Below, in pieces: positions 28,231 to 38,297 of a stretch of DNA of 64,000 nucleotides. The stretch comes from Parabacteroides goldsteinii DSM 19448 = WAL 12034. Its GTDB lineage: Bacteria; Bacteroidota; Bacteroidia; Bacteroidales; Tannerellaceae. The DNA is taken from assembly GCF_000969835.1 (NCBI RefSeq), contig NZ_KQ033913.1, positions 1 through 64,000 on the forward strand. The letters run 5' to 3'. The notes under the pieces are model-generated. The model was not told the origin of the DNA, made no database searches, and saw only the letters and a program-made list of their open reading frames with translations. The position numbers were made by a program, and so were the translations under genes. The stretch's first letter is position 1. Every line of letters begins with the position of its first letter.

Positions 28231-29271
28231 TTATTGGATACCGCGTTCGCGCAGTTTTTCCTGCCATTTCCAGGCAGAAGCCAATGTATCGGACAATGTT
28301 TCTTTAGCAGTCCATCCCAATACCTTATTGGCACGTTCCGGATTAGCCCAAACTTTTTCGATATCACCTTCGCGACGACCTACGATTTTGTGAGGAACTT
28401 TTACACCGGTAGCTTTTTCGAATGTATTGATCAGTTCCAACACCGTTACACCGTTACCGGTTCCCAGGTTGAAATATTCAACATTTTCTTCAGTTTTACC
28501 ACCCAGCATACGGTCCATAGCGATTACGTGTGCTTTTGCCAGGTCGACTACATTGATATAGTCGCGGATACAAGAGCCGTCAGGTGTATCATAGTCATCA
28601 CCGAATACGCTCAGTTCCTTGCGGATACCGATTGCAGTCTGTGTCAGATACGGGATCAGGTTCTGGGGAACACCGTTAGGCAATTCGCCGATTTCTGCAC
28701 TCGGGTGAGCACCGATCGGGTTGAAGTAACGCAGGATAATGCTCTTGAACGGAGCGTTTGCGTGAATAGTATCGCGGATGATCTCTTCGTTGATCTGTTT
28801 GGTGTTGCCATAAGGAGAAGTAGCCGGTTTGATCGGGGCATCTTCTGTTACAGGCAGGTTTTCAGGATCAGGCTGTCCGTAAACGGTACAGGAAGAAGAG
28901 AATACAATACCTTCGATATTAAATTCCGGCATCAGTTCCAGTAGGTTTACCAGCGTAACAACATTGTTACGGTAGTACTTCAGCGGCTGCTGAACCGATT
29001 CGCCAACAGCTTTGCTTGCAGCGAAAAGGATGATACCGTTGATACCCGGATGAGCCTTCAATGCTTCGCGGGTTCCTTCTTTATCTTTTAAATCCAGTTT
29101 GATGAATTCAGGACGGATACCTGTGATCTTTTCAATGCCATCCAACACTTCGATATTGGAGTTTGACAGGTCGTCGATGATAACAACATCATAACCTGCA
29201 TTCTGCAACTCAACTGTAGTGTGTGAGCCAATATATCCGGTTCCACCTGCTACTAAGATTTTCTTTTTCAT
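28231..29271 (-). CDS. galE: UDP-glucose 4-epimerase
   Basis: Interconverts UDP-glucose and UDP-galactose (Leloir pathway, and supply of galactose for surface polysaccharides). Classic extended SDR: NAD-binding GGTGYIGS at residues 9-16, Ser/Tyr/Lys site with Tyr154 and Lys158 in SPYGNTKQ, and FNPIGAHPS further on. The 346-residue length is normal. It is the last gene of the minus-strand rnf transcription unit, 22 bp after rnfA, although its function is unrelated to Rnf; a terminator follows. Confidence 0.97.
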   Translation of the reverse strand: MKKKILVAGGTGYIGSHTTVELQNAGYDVVIIDDLSNSNIEVLDGIEKITGIRPEFIKLDLKDKEGTREALKAHPGINGIILFAASKAVGESVQQPLKYYRNNVVTLVNLLELMPEFNIEGIVFSSSCTVYGQPDPENLPVTEDAPIKPATSPYGNTKQINEEIIRDTIHANAPFKSIILRYFNPIGAHPSAEIGELPNGVPQNLIPYLTQTAIGIRKELSVFGDDYDTPDGSCIRDYINVVDLAKAHVIAMDRMLGGKTEENVEYFNLGTGNGVTVLELINTFEKATGVKVPHKIVGRREGDIEKVWANPERANKVLGWTAKETLSDTLASAWKWQEKLRERGIQ

Positions 29272-29293
29272 GCTAGTCTCTATTTAGATTAAA

Positions 29294-29866
29294 TTATACG
29301 ATTCCGGAGAATCCCATAAACGCCATTGCCAGTAAACCGGCTGTTATCAGCGCAATAGGGGTACCTTTCATACCTTCGGGAACACGTGTCAAAGCCAACT
29401 GTTCTCTTATCCCTGCAAAGATAACTAAAGCTAGCGCAAATCCAATAGCTGTTGATATTGCATATACAACAGATTCCAATAAATTATATTCTTTTTGTAT
29501 TACGAGGATGGCGACACCTAGGATACAGCAGTTGGTGGTGATCAGCGGAAGAAATACACCAAGTGCCTGGTAAAGAGCCGGAGAAACCTTTTTCAGGATG
29601 ATCTCGACCATCTGAACCAGCGCGGCGATGATCAGGATAAAGCTGATGGTCTGCATAAAGCCCAGTCCGAACTTATCCAGGATATATTTCTGCACCAGGA
29701 AAGTAACGATGGTTGCGATCGTCAACACGAATGTTACTGCTGCACCCATACCGGCTGCCGTTTCCACCTTTTTCGATACGCCCAGGAACGGACAGATACC
29801 CAGGAACTGCGCCAACACTACGTTGTTGACGAATACGGCTGCGATAAATATTAGTATATATTCCAT
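29294..29866 (-). CDS. rnfA: Rnf electron transport complex subunit A
   Basis: Integral membrane subunit with six transmembrane helices (190 residues), part of the Na+/H+-pumping ferredoxin:NAD+ oxidoreductase. The conserved LGICPFLGVSK and the LPLITTNCCILG segment, with the paired Cys that bind the membrane Fe-S centre shared with RnfE, are present. Last Rnf subunit in the order B-C-D-G-E-A, 18 bp after rnfE. Confidence 0.96.
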   Translation of the reverse strand: MEYILIFIAAVFVNNVVLAQFLGICPFLGVSKKVETAAGMGAAVTFVLTIATIVTFLVQKYILDKFGLGFMQTISFILIIAALVQMVEIILKKVSPALYQALGVFLPLITTNCCILGVAILVIQKEYNLLESVVYAISTAIGFALALVIFAGIREQLALTRVPEGMKGTPIALITAGLLAMAFMGFSGIV

Positions 29867-29884
29867 ATCTTTCGTTTTTTAATA

Positions 29885-30508
29885 TCAGGCTTTACGCAAT
29901 TTATTAACAATAGCAATCAGGTAACCCAGCGCGATAAAGGCACCCGGAGCCAATACAAAGATCAGCGAACCATATTGTTCGGGCATCAGTGTCAGGCCGA
30001 ACAGTTTACCTGTTCCCAGCAATTCGCGGGTAGCTCCGAGCAAGGTAAGTGCCAGCGTAAAGCCGAGTCCCATACCTAATCCGTCGAATGCGGAAGGGAT
30101 CACTCCGTTTTTAGCGGCAAATGCTTCCGCACGTCCCAACACGATACAGTTTACAACGATCAGCGGGATGAACAATCCCAGGCTGGCGTAAAGAGCCGGA
30201 ACGAATGCTTCCATGCACATCTGCACGACGGTTACGAATGTAGCGATTACGACAATAAAGGCCGGAATACGTACCATGTCGGGGATCAGGTTCTTCAAGG
30301 CTGAAATAACCATATTGGAACAGATCAGAACGAACATGGTTGCCAGTCCCATACTCATACCGTTCAATGCTGAAGAAGTTGTTCCCAGAGTTGGACACAT
30401 ACCCAGCAACAAGACAAATGTCGGGTTCTCTTTGATGATACCGTTCATCAATACTTTCATATTACTCATTGTCGTTTCCTCCCTCGTTAGTGTTAGCGGT
30501 TGTTGCAC
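29885..30508 (-). CDS. rnfE: Rnf electron transport complex subunit E
   Basis: Membrane subunit homologous to RnfA. The likely start is the ATG at 30469 (MSNMKVLMNG), giving 194 residues and an 8-base overlap with rnfG; the longer frame to 30508 adds 13 residues inside rnfG without family support. LLGMCPTLGTT and LIVVNCIVLGRAEAFA carry the conserved Cys residues facing those in RnfA. Together they make the transmembrane electron path. Confidence 0.95.
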   Translation of the reverse strand: MQQPLTLTREETTMSNMKVLMNGIIKENPTFVLLLGMCPTLGTTSSALNGMSMGLATMFVLICSNMVISALKNLIPDMVRIPAFIVVIATFVTVVQMCMEAFVPALYASLGLFIPLIVVNCIVLGRAEAFAAKNGVIPSAFDGLGMGLGFTLALTLLGATRELLGTGKLFGLTLMPEQYGSLIFVLAPGAFIALGYLIAIVNKLRKA

Positions 30509-31097
30509 CGGTTACTCCGTCAGTTCCGGCGAATGCGCTGTAAGCACGGTTCACCGCATCCAGAAATGCACGGCTGGTGATGGTTGCTGCTGTGATAGCA
30601 TCCACGTTGCCACCGTCTTTAGTTACTTTTAATGGTCCGGCGGACAGGCTGCGTCCCAAAACGCTTTGTTTATTCTTGTCCGTACTGAACCATTCCTGCA
30701 TTTTAGCTCCCAGACCGGGAGTTTCCGCATGCTGTAATACGGAATAGTTCAATAACTTGCCTTCCTTATCGAATCCGACGATCACTTTGATCTCTCCGCT
30801 GAATCCTTTTTTTGTATTACTTTCGACAGCTGCACCTACGAACTCTCCGCCTTTGGTAGCCGGATAGATTTTCAGGGAATCGCCGTCGCCTGTAACTGCC
30901 ATATAAGCGTCCTCTGACGGTTTGTTGTTGAATTCAGGTGTAACAGCTTTGATAGCAGCTTCCAGCGCAGCAGCTTTGGAGGCTGCTATCGGGCCGGTAG
31001 TGTACATATTTACTCCGGCTAATATCGCTCCCGCAACCAAACAGATGATGGTAAGCGACAAGAGCATATTGGGTAATGTTGATTTTAGTTTTGCCAT
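30462..31097 (-). CDS. rnfG: Rnf complex subunit G (FMN-carrying)
   Basis: Single-pass membrane protein with a periplasmic FMN-binding domain (211 residues; membrane anchor about 10-30). FMN is normally joined by a phosphoester bond to Thr in a D-x-x-[ST]-G-A-[ST] motif placed by ApbE. The expected site here is DAITAATITS (Thr172), in which the usual Gly is Ala. A second, fully canonical match DGVTGAT (residues 193-199) lies in the C-terminal tail that follows the domain. Two bp separate it from rnfD, so the genes are tightly coupled. Confidence 0.95.
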   Translation of the reverse strand: MAKLKSTLPNMLLSLTIICLVAGAILAGVNMYTTGPIAASKAAALEAAIKAVTPEFNNKPSEDAYMAVTGDGDSLKIYPATKGGEFVGAAVESNTKKGFSGEIKVIVGFDKEGKLLNYSVLQHAETPGLGAKMQEWFSTDKNKQSVLGRSLSAGPLKVTKDGGNVDAITAATITSRAFLDAVNRAYSAFAGTDGVTGATTANTNEGGNDNE

Positions 31098-31099
31098 GC

Positions 31100-32059
31100 T
31101 TATTTCCCTCCAAAATGTTTAGGTTTGATATAACTGTTGATCAGCGGGGTAAATGCATTCATAATAAGAATAGCAAACGACATACCTTCCGGATAAGAAC
31201 CAAACAGACGGATAACGGTGGTCAGAATACCGATACCGACACCGTAAACCAGCATACCGTTCTTACTCATGGGCGAAGTCACATAGTCGGTTGCCATAAA
31301 GATGGCTCCCAGCATCAGACCTCCCGACAGCAGGTGAACGAACGGACTTGCGTATTGTACCGGATTAACCAGATGCATAATACCTGTGAATACAAATACG
31401 GTCAGCAGGATAGAAACCGGAATCTGCCAGGTAATAATCTTTTTCCATAACATAAAGACGAGTCCCAGCAGCAATGCCAGTGCACTTACTTCACCAAGGC
31501 TGCCGCCCATTTTACCAAACAACATATCTACCAGGGTAGGCAACTTGTCGAGTGCCCCTTCGTTCATCAGTGATAAAACAGTTGCACCGGTGGTTGCGTC
31601 GGTGTAGGCTGTCAGCTGTCCGACTTCCGGCCACATCGTCATCTGTGCCGGGAAAGAGATCAGCAGGAATACACGTCCGACTAATGCCGGGTTAAAAATA
31701 TTGTTACCCAGTCCGCCAAATGACATCTTACCGATACCGATTGCTGCCAGTGCACCGATCAGGATGATCCATACAGGCAGGTTCGACGGCAGGTTGAATG
31801 CCAGCAGTACACCGGTCAGGATAGCCGAACCGTCACATACGGTCGGTTCCTTTTTCATCAGGAACTTCTGGATCAGATATTCAAAGAGGACGCAGGCTAC
31901 GACCGATGTTGCAGTAACGATCAGCGCACCCAGCCCGAAGTAGTAGAGGGATACCAGGAAAGCCGGAACAAGGGCAATCAGTACACCATACATATTTTTG
32001 CTTATGCTATCGCCGCCGTGGATATGGGGCGAAGGAGATACTATTAAATTATTTTCCAT
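31100..32059 (-). CDS. rnfD: Rnf complex subunit D (FMN-carrying membrane subunit)
   Basis: Polytopic membrane subunit of 319 residues related to NqrB. Covalent FMN site DATTGAT at residues 154-160, with Thr160 as acceptor. MKKEPTVCDGSAILTG and GGLGNNIFNPALVGR are family signatures. Operon neighbours rnfC (12 bp upstream) and rnfG (2 bp downstream) support the call. Confidence 0.96.
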   Translation of the reverse strand: MENNLIVSPSPHIHGGDSISKNMYGVLIALVPAFLVSLYYFGLGALIVTATSVVACVLFEYLIQKFLMKKEPTVCDGSAILTGVLLAFNLPSNLPVWIILIGALAAIGIGKMSFGGLGNNIFNPALVGRVFLLISFPAQMTMWPEVGQLTAYTDATTGATVLSLMNEGALDKLPTLVDMLFGKMGGSLGEVSALALLLGLVFMLWKKIITWQIPVSILLTVFVFTGIMHLVNPVQYASPFVHLLSGGLMLGAIFMATDYVTSPMSKNGMLVYGVGIGILTTVIRLFGSYPEGMSFAILIMNAFTPLINSYIKPKHFGGK

Positions 32060-32071
32060 ATTGCTCTGTTT

Positions 32072-33403
32072 TTATGACTTTCGTGCCCGTATGATACCCA
32101 TTACCTTTCCTTTACCCGAACGGATATAATCCAGCAACGGACGGTTGGCCGGGCAGGTATAACTACAAGAACCGCACTCGATACAGTCGGTGATATAATT
32201 CTTCTCGGCCAAATCCCATTCTGCAAATTCTGTTGCATTCATCAGCAGGGTAGGGTTGAGGCCCATCGGACAAACGCTGACACATTTGGCACAGCGGATA
32301 CAGTCGCGCATCGGTTTGCGGACAGACTCTTCTTTTGTCAGGAGCAATACGCCTGAACTACCTTTCGTTACCGGTACTTCCGGAGCAATCAGGGCTTTTC
32401 CCATCATCGGGCCGCCACCGATTATCTTTCCTGTATTTTCAGGAACACCACCGGCAGCTTCAATCAGTGCACTGATAGGCGTACCCATACGGACCAGGAA
32501 GTTGGAAGGATTGGTAACTGCTTTACCTGTCACGGTAACGACGCGTTCAAACAAAGGTTTGTTTTTCATTACCGCTTCATACACTGCAAAAGCAGTTCCT
32601 ACATTTTGTACTACAGCTCCGGCGGAAATAGGCAGTGCACCGCTCTTCACCTGACGACGAATCACAGCATCGATTAATTGCTTTTCACCTCCTTGCGGAT
32701 ACTGTACTTTCAGCGGCATAATCTCGATACCTTTATAGGCTGTAGCCAGTTTACTCAGATGAGCGATGGCGTCAGGCTTGTTGTTTTCGATACCGATCAC
32801 TGCTTTTGTTACATTTACAGCTTTCATCAACAGCGTAACGCCGACCAGAATCTGCTCTGCCTTCTCCATCATCAATGAATGGTCGGAAGTCAGATACGGC
32901 TCACATTCTACGGCATTGATAATGATGATCTCGGCTTTGCTTCCGGGAGGCGGCATCAGTTTGACCTGTGTGGGGAATGTCGCACCACCCAGACCCACGA
33001 TACCGGCTGCGGCGATCTTGTCTACGATCTCTTTGGAAGGAAGCGGGCACTCTTTCACGAGCGTTTCGCTGCGGTCGATCGACTCTTCCCATTCGTCACC
33101 TTCCACATCAATATAGATAGCGGGACGTTTGTATCCGCTTGCGTCGAGAGCGTTATCTATCTTGTTTACTTTACCGGATACCGACGAGTGGATATTCGCC
33201 GATACAAAACCTCCGGCTTTGGCGAGAAGCGTACCTACTTTAACCGTATCACCCTTCTTTACCACAGCCTGGGCAGGAGCCCCGATATGCTGGCTTAGCG
33301 GTATAATAACCTGCTTGGGTATAGCCAGTCCGGTTATTTTCTTCCCGGCAGACAATTTATTTTCGGGTGGATGTATACCTCCGATTCGAAATGTCCTTAG
33401 CAT
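32072..33403 (-). CDS. rnfC: Rnf complex subunit C (NADH-binding)
   Basis: Peripheral subunit that takes or gives electrons to NAD, related to Nqo1/NuoF. 443 residues. GLGGATFPTQVKL lies in the FMN/NADH-binding region, and two [4Fe-4S] motifs are near the C terminus: CIRCAKCVSVCP and CIECGSCSYTCP. The C-terminal repeat-rich tail of Escherichia coli RsxC is missing, as is usual in Bacteroidales. Confidence 0.96.
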   Translation of the reverse strand: MLRTFRIGGIHPPENKLSAGKKITGLAIPKQVIIPLSQHIGAPAQAVVKKGDTVKVGTLLAKAGGFVSANIHSSVSGKVNKIDNALDASGYKRPAIYIDVEGDEWEESIDRSETLVKECPLPSKEIVDKIAAAGIVGLGGATFPTQVKLMPPPGSKAEIIIINAVECEPYLTSDHSLMMEKAEQILVGVTLLMKAVNVTKAVIGIENNKPDAIAHLSKLATAYKGIEIMPLKVQYPQGGEKQLIDAVIRRQVKSGALPISAGAVVQNVGTAFAVYEAVMKNKPLFERVVTVTGKAVTNPSNFLVRMGTPISALIEAAGGVPENTGKIIGGGPMMGKALIAPEVPVTKGSSGVLLLTKEESVRKPMRDCIRCAKCVSVCPMGLNPTLLMNATEFAEWDLAEKNYITDCIECGSCSYTCPANRPLLDYIRSGKGKVMGIIRARKS

Positions 33404-33415
33404 ACTATTAGATTT

Positions 33416-34381
33416 TTATTTTTGAGTTGTTTCTTCTTTTGTTATTGTTTCAGGCGCTGTTGCCGGTGCAGCTTCGACTTTTGTCGGTGCTTCGGCTTTA
33501 GGGGCCGGTGCAGCTTTAGGCGTTACTGGCTTTACTTTGTCGGCGTCCACAGCAGGGGCGGCTTCTTTACGGGGCGGGAAGTTCAATTCGTGAATTGCTC
33601 CGGTCGGACATACTGCTACGCATTTACGGCACAGACGGCATTTGCGGTAGTCGATATAAGCCACGTTGTTTTCGAGCGTGATTGCTTCGAACGGACATTC
33701 TTTCACACATTTACCACAACCGATACAAGCGTTCGCACATGCTTTACGGGCAGCAGCTCCTTTGTCTTTGTTTACACAGCTGACGAAGATACGGCGTGAT
33801 TTCGGTCCCTTTTTGCGCAGTTCGATAATGTTTTTCGGACAAGCTTTGACGCAGGCTCCGCATGAAGTACATTTTTCCTCGTCCACTTCCGGTAGTCCGG
33901 TCGTTAGATTGATGTGGATGGCGTCGAAGGTACAGGCACTTTCGCAGTCGCCGTAACCCAGGCAACCGAACGTACAGTTCGTTTCGCCTCCGTACAAAGA
34001 GGATGCTATGGCACAGCTTTTTACGCCATCATACTGGTTGGTGCGCGGACGGGCCTGGCAGGTTCCGTTACAACGGACAACTGCTACCATTGGTTCGGCT
34101 GTAGCAGCTTCCATACCGAGGATGGATGCGACCTTACCCATTGTTTCGGCGCCACCGACCGGACAAAGCAGTCCTTCCAGTGAATCGGCCTTTACACAGG
34201 CTGCCGCAAAACCACCGCAACCGGGGTAACCGCAACCTCCGCAGTTGGCTCCGGGCAATGCCTCCTGGACCTCTGCGATACGAGGATCTTCGTATACTTC
34301 AAACTTCTTGGAGGCGGCGTAGAGGAATACTGCGCCGATGGCTCCAATGGCTCCTAATGAAATAACGGCAATTAAAATCAT
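33416..34381 (-). CDS. rnfB: Rnf complex subunit B (ferredoxin-type)
   Basis: Entry point for electrons from reduced ferredoxin. An N-terminal membrane helix (1-22) is followed by the 4Fe-4S domain CGGCGYPGCGGFAAAC and then three further ferredoxin-type clusters (CTSCGACVKACP, CIGCGKCVKECP, CRLCRKCVAVCP). The last 50 or so residues are an Ala/Pro/Lys/Val-rich tail, probably disordered. 321 residues. First of the six rnf genes, 9 bp after the rseC-like gene. Confidence 0.96.
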   Translation of the reverse strand: MILIAVISLGAIGAIGAVFLYAASKKFEVYEDPRIAEVQEALPGANCGGCGYPGCGGFAAACVKADSLEGLLCPVGGAETMGKVASILGMEAATAEPMVAVVRCNGTCQARPRTNQYDGVKSCAIASSLYGGETNCTFGCLGYGDCESACTFDAIHINLTTGLPEVDEEKCTSCGACVKACPKNIIELRKKGPKSRRIFVSCVNKDKGAAARKACANACIGCGKCVKECPFEAITLENNVAYIDYRKCRLCRKCVAVCPTGAIHELNFPPRKEAAPAVDADKVKPVTPKAAPAPKAEAPTKVEAAPATAPETITKEETTQK

Positions 34382-34390
34382 GATATTTGA

Positions 34391-34810
34391 TCAATTAAGT
34401 TTTTTCAAGGTAAATATAAATTTTCTTTTCAGTTTCTCGCGTAAAAAGTATAATATACTGTAGTAGGGAACTAGTAGTAATAGACCGGTTAACCCGCTGG
34501 TTGTTTCGTCCCATTGCAAACAGCTTCCTGCTACAATCGCCGCAACTACAACAATCAGAGGAAGCACAAAGGCCAAAAAAACCGCTTGCAGACCGAGCGA
34601 ACTCTGGCTACATAGGGTTACTTCTTCGTTCACATGGAATCTGCCAGGGTTATTGTCGTTCACTTCAATGATCTTTTCCTTCTTTTCAGATGCGCTGCAC
34701 ATGCTTTGTGCGTGGCAACCGGAGCAGGCCGATTGTTGAATGATTCTGACAAAGACCGCATTGCCATCGATCTTCTCTATTATTCCGTTGTGATTGATAC
34801 TTTCACTCAT
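34391..34810 (-). CDS. rseC: RseC/SoxR-reducing-system family membrane protein
   Basis: A 139-residue protein of the RseC family. The cytoplasmic N terminus contains Cys residues in CSGCHAQSMC, followed by two transmembrane helices (about 73-95 and 103-120) and a basic tail. In E. coli RseC acts with the Rsx (Rnf) complex to keep SoxR reduced and modulates sigma-E; in Bacteroidales it is usually the first gene of the rnf cluster, as here. A role in assembly or electron output of Rnf is inferred from this linkage. Confidence 0.9.
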   Translation of the reverse strand: MSESINHNGIIEKIDGNAVFVRIIQQSACSGCHAQSMCSASEKKEKIIEVNDNNPGRFHVNEEVTLCSQSSLGLQAVFLAFVLPLIVVVAAIVAGSCLQWDETTSGLTGLLLLVPYYSILYFLREKLKRKFIFTLKKLN

Positions 34811-34841
34811 GTTTGTAATCTCGACATTGCAAAATCAGGGG

Positions 34842-34849
34842 CAAAAGTA
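34842..34849 (-). promoter_or_regulatory. -7 box of the rseC-rnf-galE operon
   Basis: TACTTTTG on the minus strand, matching TAnnTTTG, 31 bases before the rseC start. No clear -33 box. Confidence 0.5.
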
Positions 34850-34911
34850 AGGATTATTTGGATATTATGTCACGATTAACAAAGTTTATTACAGAAATAA
34901 TCGTGTTCAGC

Positions 34912-36450
34912 TTACCATTTGTAATTAAAGCCAAAGCTCAACAACTCGTTAATCTGTAAGTAGCTGTCGAAGTCTTCATGCTTGGAGATACCATCATCAT
35001 AACGTAAGTTCAGCGAGATGATAGTCGAGAAGAATCGACTTATTGCCATATTCAGACGGTTTTCGAACTCACCTTGGATACGCTTATAATCTGTCATGTA
35101 ATAGAAACGCGAATACCAGATGATATTCCGGCTGAACTGGAATGTCATAGTTGCGTTGACGGTAGAACCGAACAGGCTTTGTTTGTAAGGAAACTCTTCT
35201 TCTCCGTCTCTCTTTTGGAAATGCCGGCCCAGGTCGATGTCTTTATCTAATGTACGAACGTACGTATAAGATAACGGTGCAAGGTTGGCACTTAACGTTA
35301 CTTTTTTGTGTTTGGACGACGCGAACGTTTTATCCAGGTCGTATTTCATACCAAGACCGAAATTAATACTGAAAGGTGAGAGCAGTCCGGCCAGTTTAAC
35401 GTTCTGGTTTTCGGCATAACTGCTGAAAAGCTGGGTTTTGAAGTCAAGATCCAGTGTGTAGTACCATTTGTTGAATGCCTTATAACCAAAGTTACTGTAG
35501 ATACGGAACACGTCATCTCCGACTTTGTAATCGCGCAAAGTATCTTTGGGAGCGGTATACAGGTTGTTCTTTATTTCCAGTGAATTGTCGAACTTTATCT
35601 TTTCCTTATTATAATTATATGTAAACAGTTCGCGGTTGGTCAGGTTCAGCGTACTTACACCCCCTTTATGCCAGTTCGGAGAGATGTAATTCTGAGCAAA
35701 CTGTAAAGAACTTTCGAAATGTGACGTCCAGTAACGTCTTTCGGGAATGAATTTTACCGGTGCATCCACGTCACTGAAGTCTGCTTCGCTTTCTACCTTG
35801 ATCAGGTCCGGTTGGTAGGTCGGCTTTCTGATCACTTTGGCAACTACTTTGTCCTGAGGTAGATCCCTCATTGAATAACGGAAATATTCAGGATGGTTGG
35901 CTTCTATATTTCTTTGTGCTTTCTCGCGGAACTGCTGTCTGAACACCTCTTCTTTAAATATGGTGTCCTGAATAAAAGGTTGCGGGATATCGATTTTATT
36001 TTTCCATGCATCTTCATCGTAGAAGGAAAGATCTTTCGGAAGGAGTTTCCCTTTGAATATGAGCGGTAAAAACAGCGGGTCTGCTATGACTGTATCCTGA
36101 AATGTCATATTCGCGTCGAAGATAGTGGAAGCATCGCGCACCAGACGTGCCCAGTACATGGCTTCGTCCGACAGTTCCACTTCGTCTTTTTTCAGGAAGC
36201 GAAGCAGATTTTCATTCGGTGTGACCGGTGCAGAATATGACTGGTTTTGTTTCTCGAATTGTGCCCGCAGGCTTATGATATTATCCAGGTCCAGATCTTC
36301 GATTTCAATCATTGGGATAGTATCAGCCGCATTACTCTGTACTGTATCTTTAAGATTGGTTCCGGTAATAGTTGTCACTTCCTGTGCATTTGCCAGGTTT
36401 GTCAATAATGAAAGTATAGAAAATAGAATGAAGTATCTCTTGATAACCAT
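34912..36450 (-). CDS. DUF3078 outer-membrane beta-barrel protein
   Basis: A 512-residue envelope protein with a signal peptide cleaved after ANA (about residue 22). The first half is charged and mostly helical with ELSDEAMYWARLV; the second half (about 245-512) alternates short hydrophobic strands typical of an outer-membrane barrel and matches the DUF3078 domain (WHKGGVSTLNL). The C terminus FGFNYKW ends in an aromatic residue, the BamA recognition signal. Function unknown. The minus-strand sequence TAATTTCG at 36489-36496 is a near match to the -7 box. Divergent from pyrG. Confidence 0.85.
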   Translation of the reverse strand: MVIKRYFILFSILSLLTNLANAQEVTTITGTNLKDTVQSNAADTIPMIEIEDLDLDNIISLRAQFEKQNQSYSAPVTPNENLLRFLKKDEVELSDEAMYWARLVRDASTIFDANMTFQDTVIADPLFLPLIFKGKLLPKDLSFYDEDAWKNKIDIPQPFIQDTIFKEEVFRQQFREKAQRNIEANHPEYFRYSMRDLPQDKVVAKVIRKPTYQPDLIKVESEADFSDVDAPVKFIPERRYWTSHFESSLQFAQNYISPNWHKGGVSTLNLTNRELFTYNYNKEKIKFDNSLEIKNNLYTAPKDTLRDYKVGDDVFRIYSNFGYKAFNKWYYTLDLDFKTQLFSSYAENQNVKLAGLLSPFSINFGLGMKYDLDKTFASSKHKKVTLSANLAPLSYTYVRTLDKDIDLGRHFQKRDGEEEFPYKQSLFGSTVNATMTFQFSRNIIWYSRFYYMTDYKRIQGEFENRLNMAISRFFSTIISLNLRYDDGISKHEDFDSYLQINELLSFGFNYKW

Positions 36451-36601
36451 AATTCCTTTTTATTTACAATCTATAAGTATCTACGGTGCGAAATTAGATA
36501 AAAAGTATGAAATCTACTAATCTTTCACATCATATAACAATCTGAACTAATAGGGAAACCGGAATGCGGATGAATGTGCTTTGAAAAAATATCCGAGACA
36601 C

Positions 36602-36631
36602 TTGCTGTCTGAATGAAAATGACTAACTTTG
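36602..36631 (+). promoter_or_regulatory. pyrG promoter
   Basis: TTG (36602-36604), 19 bases, TAACTTTG (36624-36631), a good match to the Bacteroidota consensus. Transcription should start near 36638, 44 bases before the GTG start of pyrG. Confidence 0.7.
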
Positions 36632-36669
36632 CAGTTTTGAAATGCGAGTGAGCAATTAAAGACAATTAA

Positions 36670-38286
<1,617 letters not shown>

Positions 38287-38297
38287 CAACGTTATAG

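Noticed and set aside
28153..28944. A 263-codon plus-strand frame.
   Set aside because: Antisense to galE, which is certain; the translated sequence has no recognisable domain.
29294..34381. Na+-translocating NADH:quinone reductase (Nqr) cluster.
   Set aside because: The ferredoxin-type RnfB and RnfC cluster motifs and the B-C-D-G-E-A order mark Rnf.
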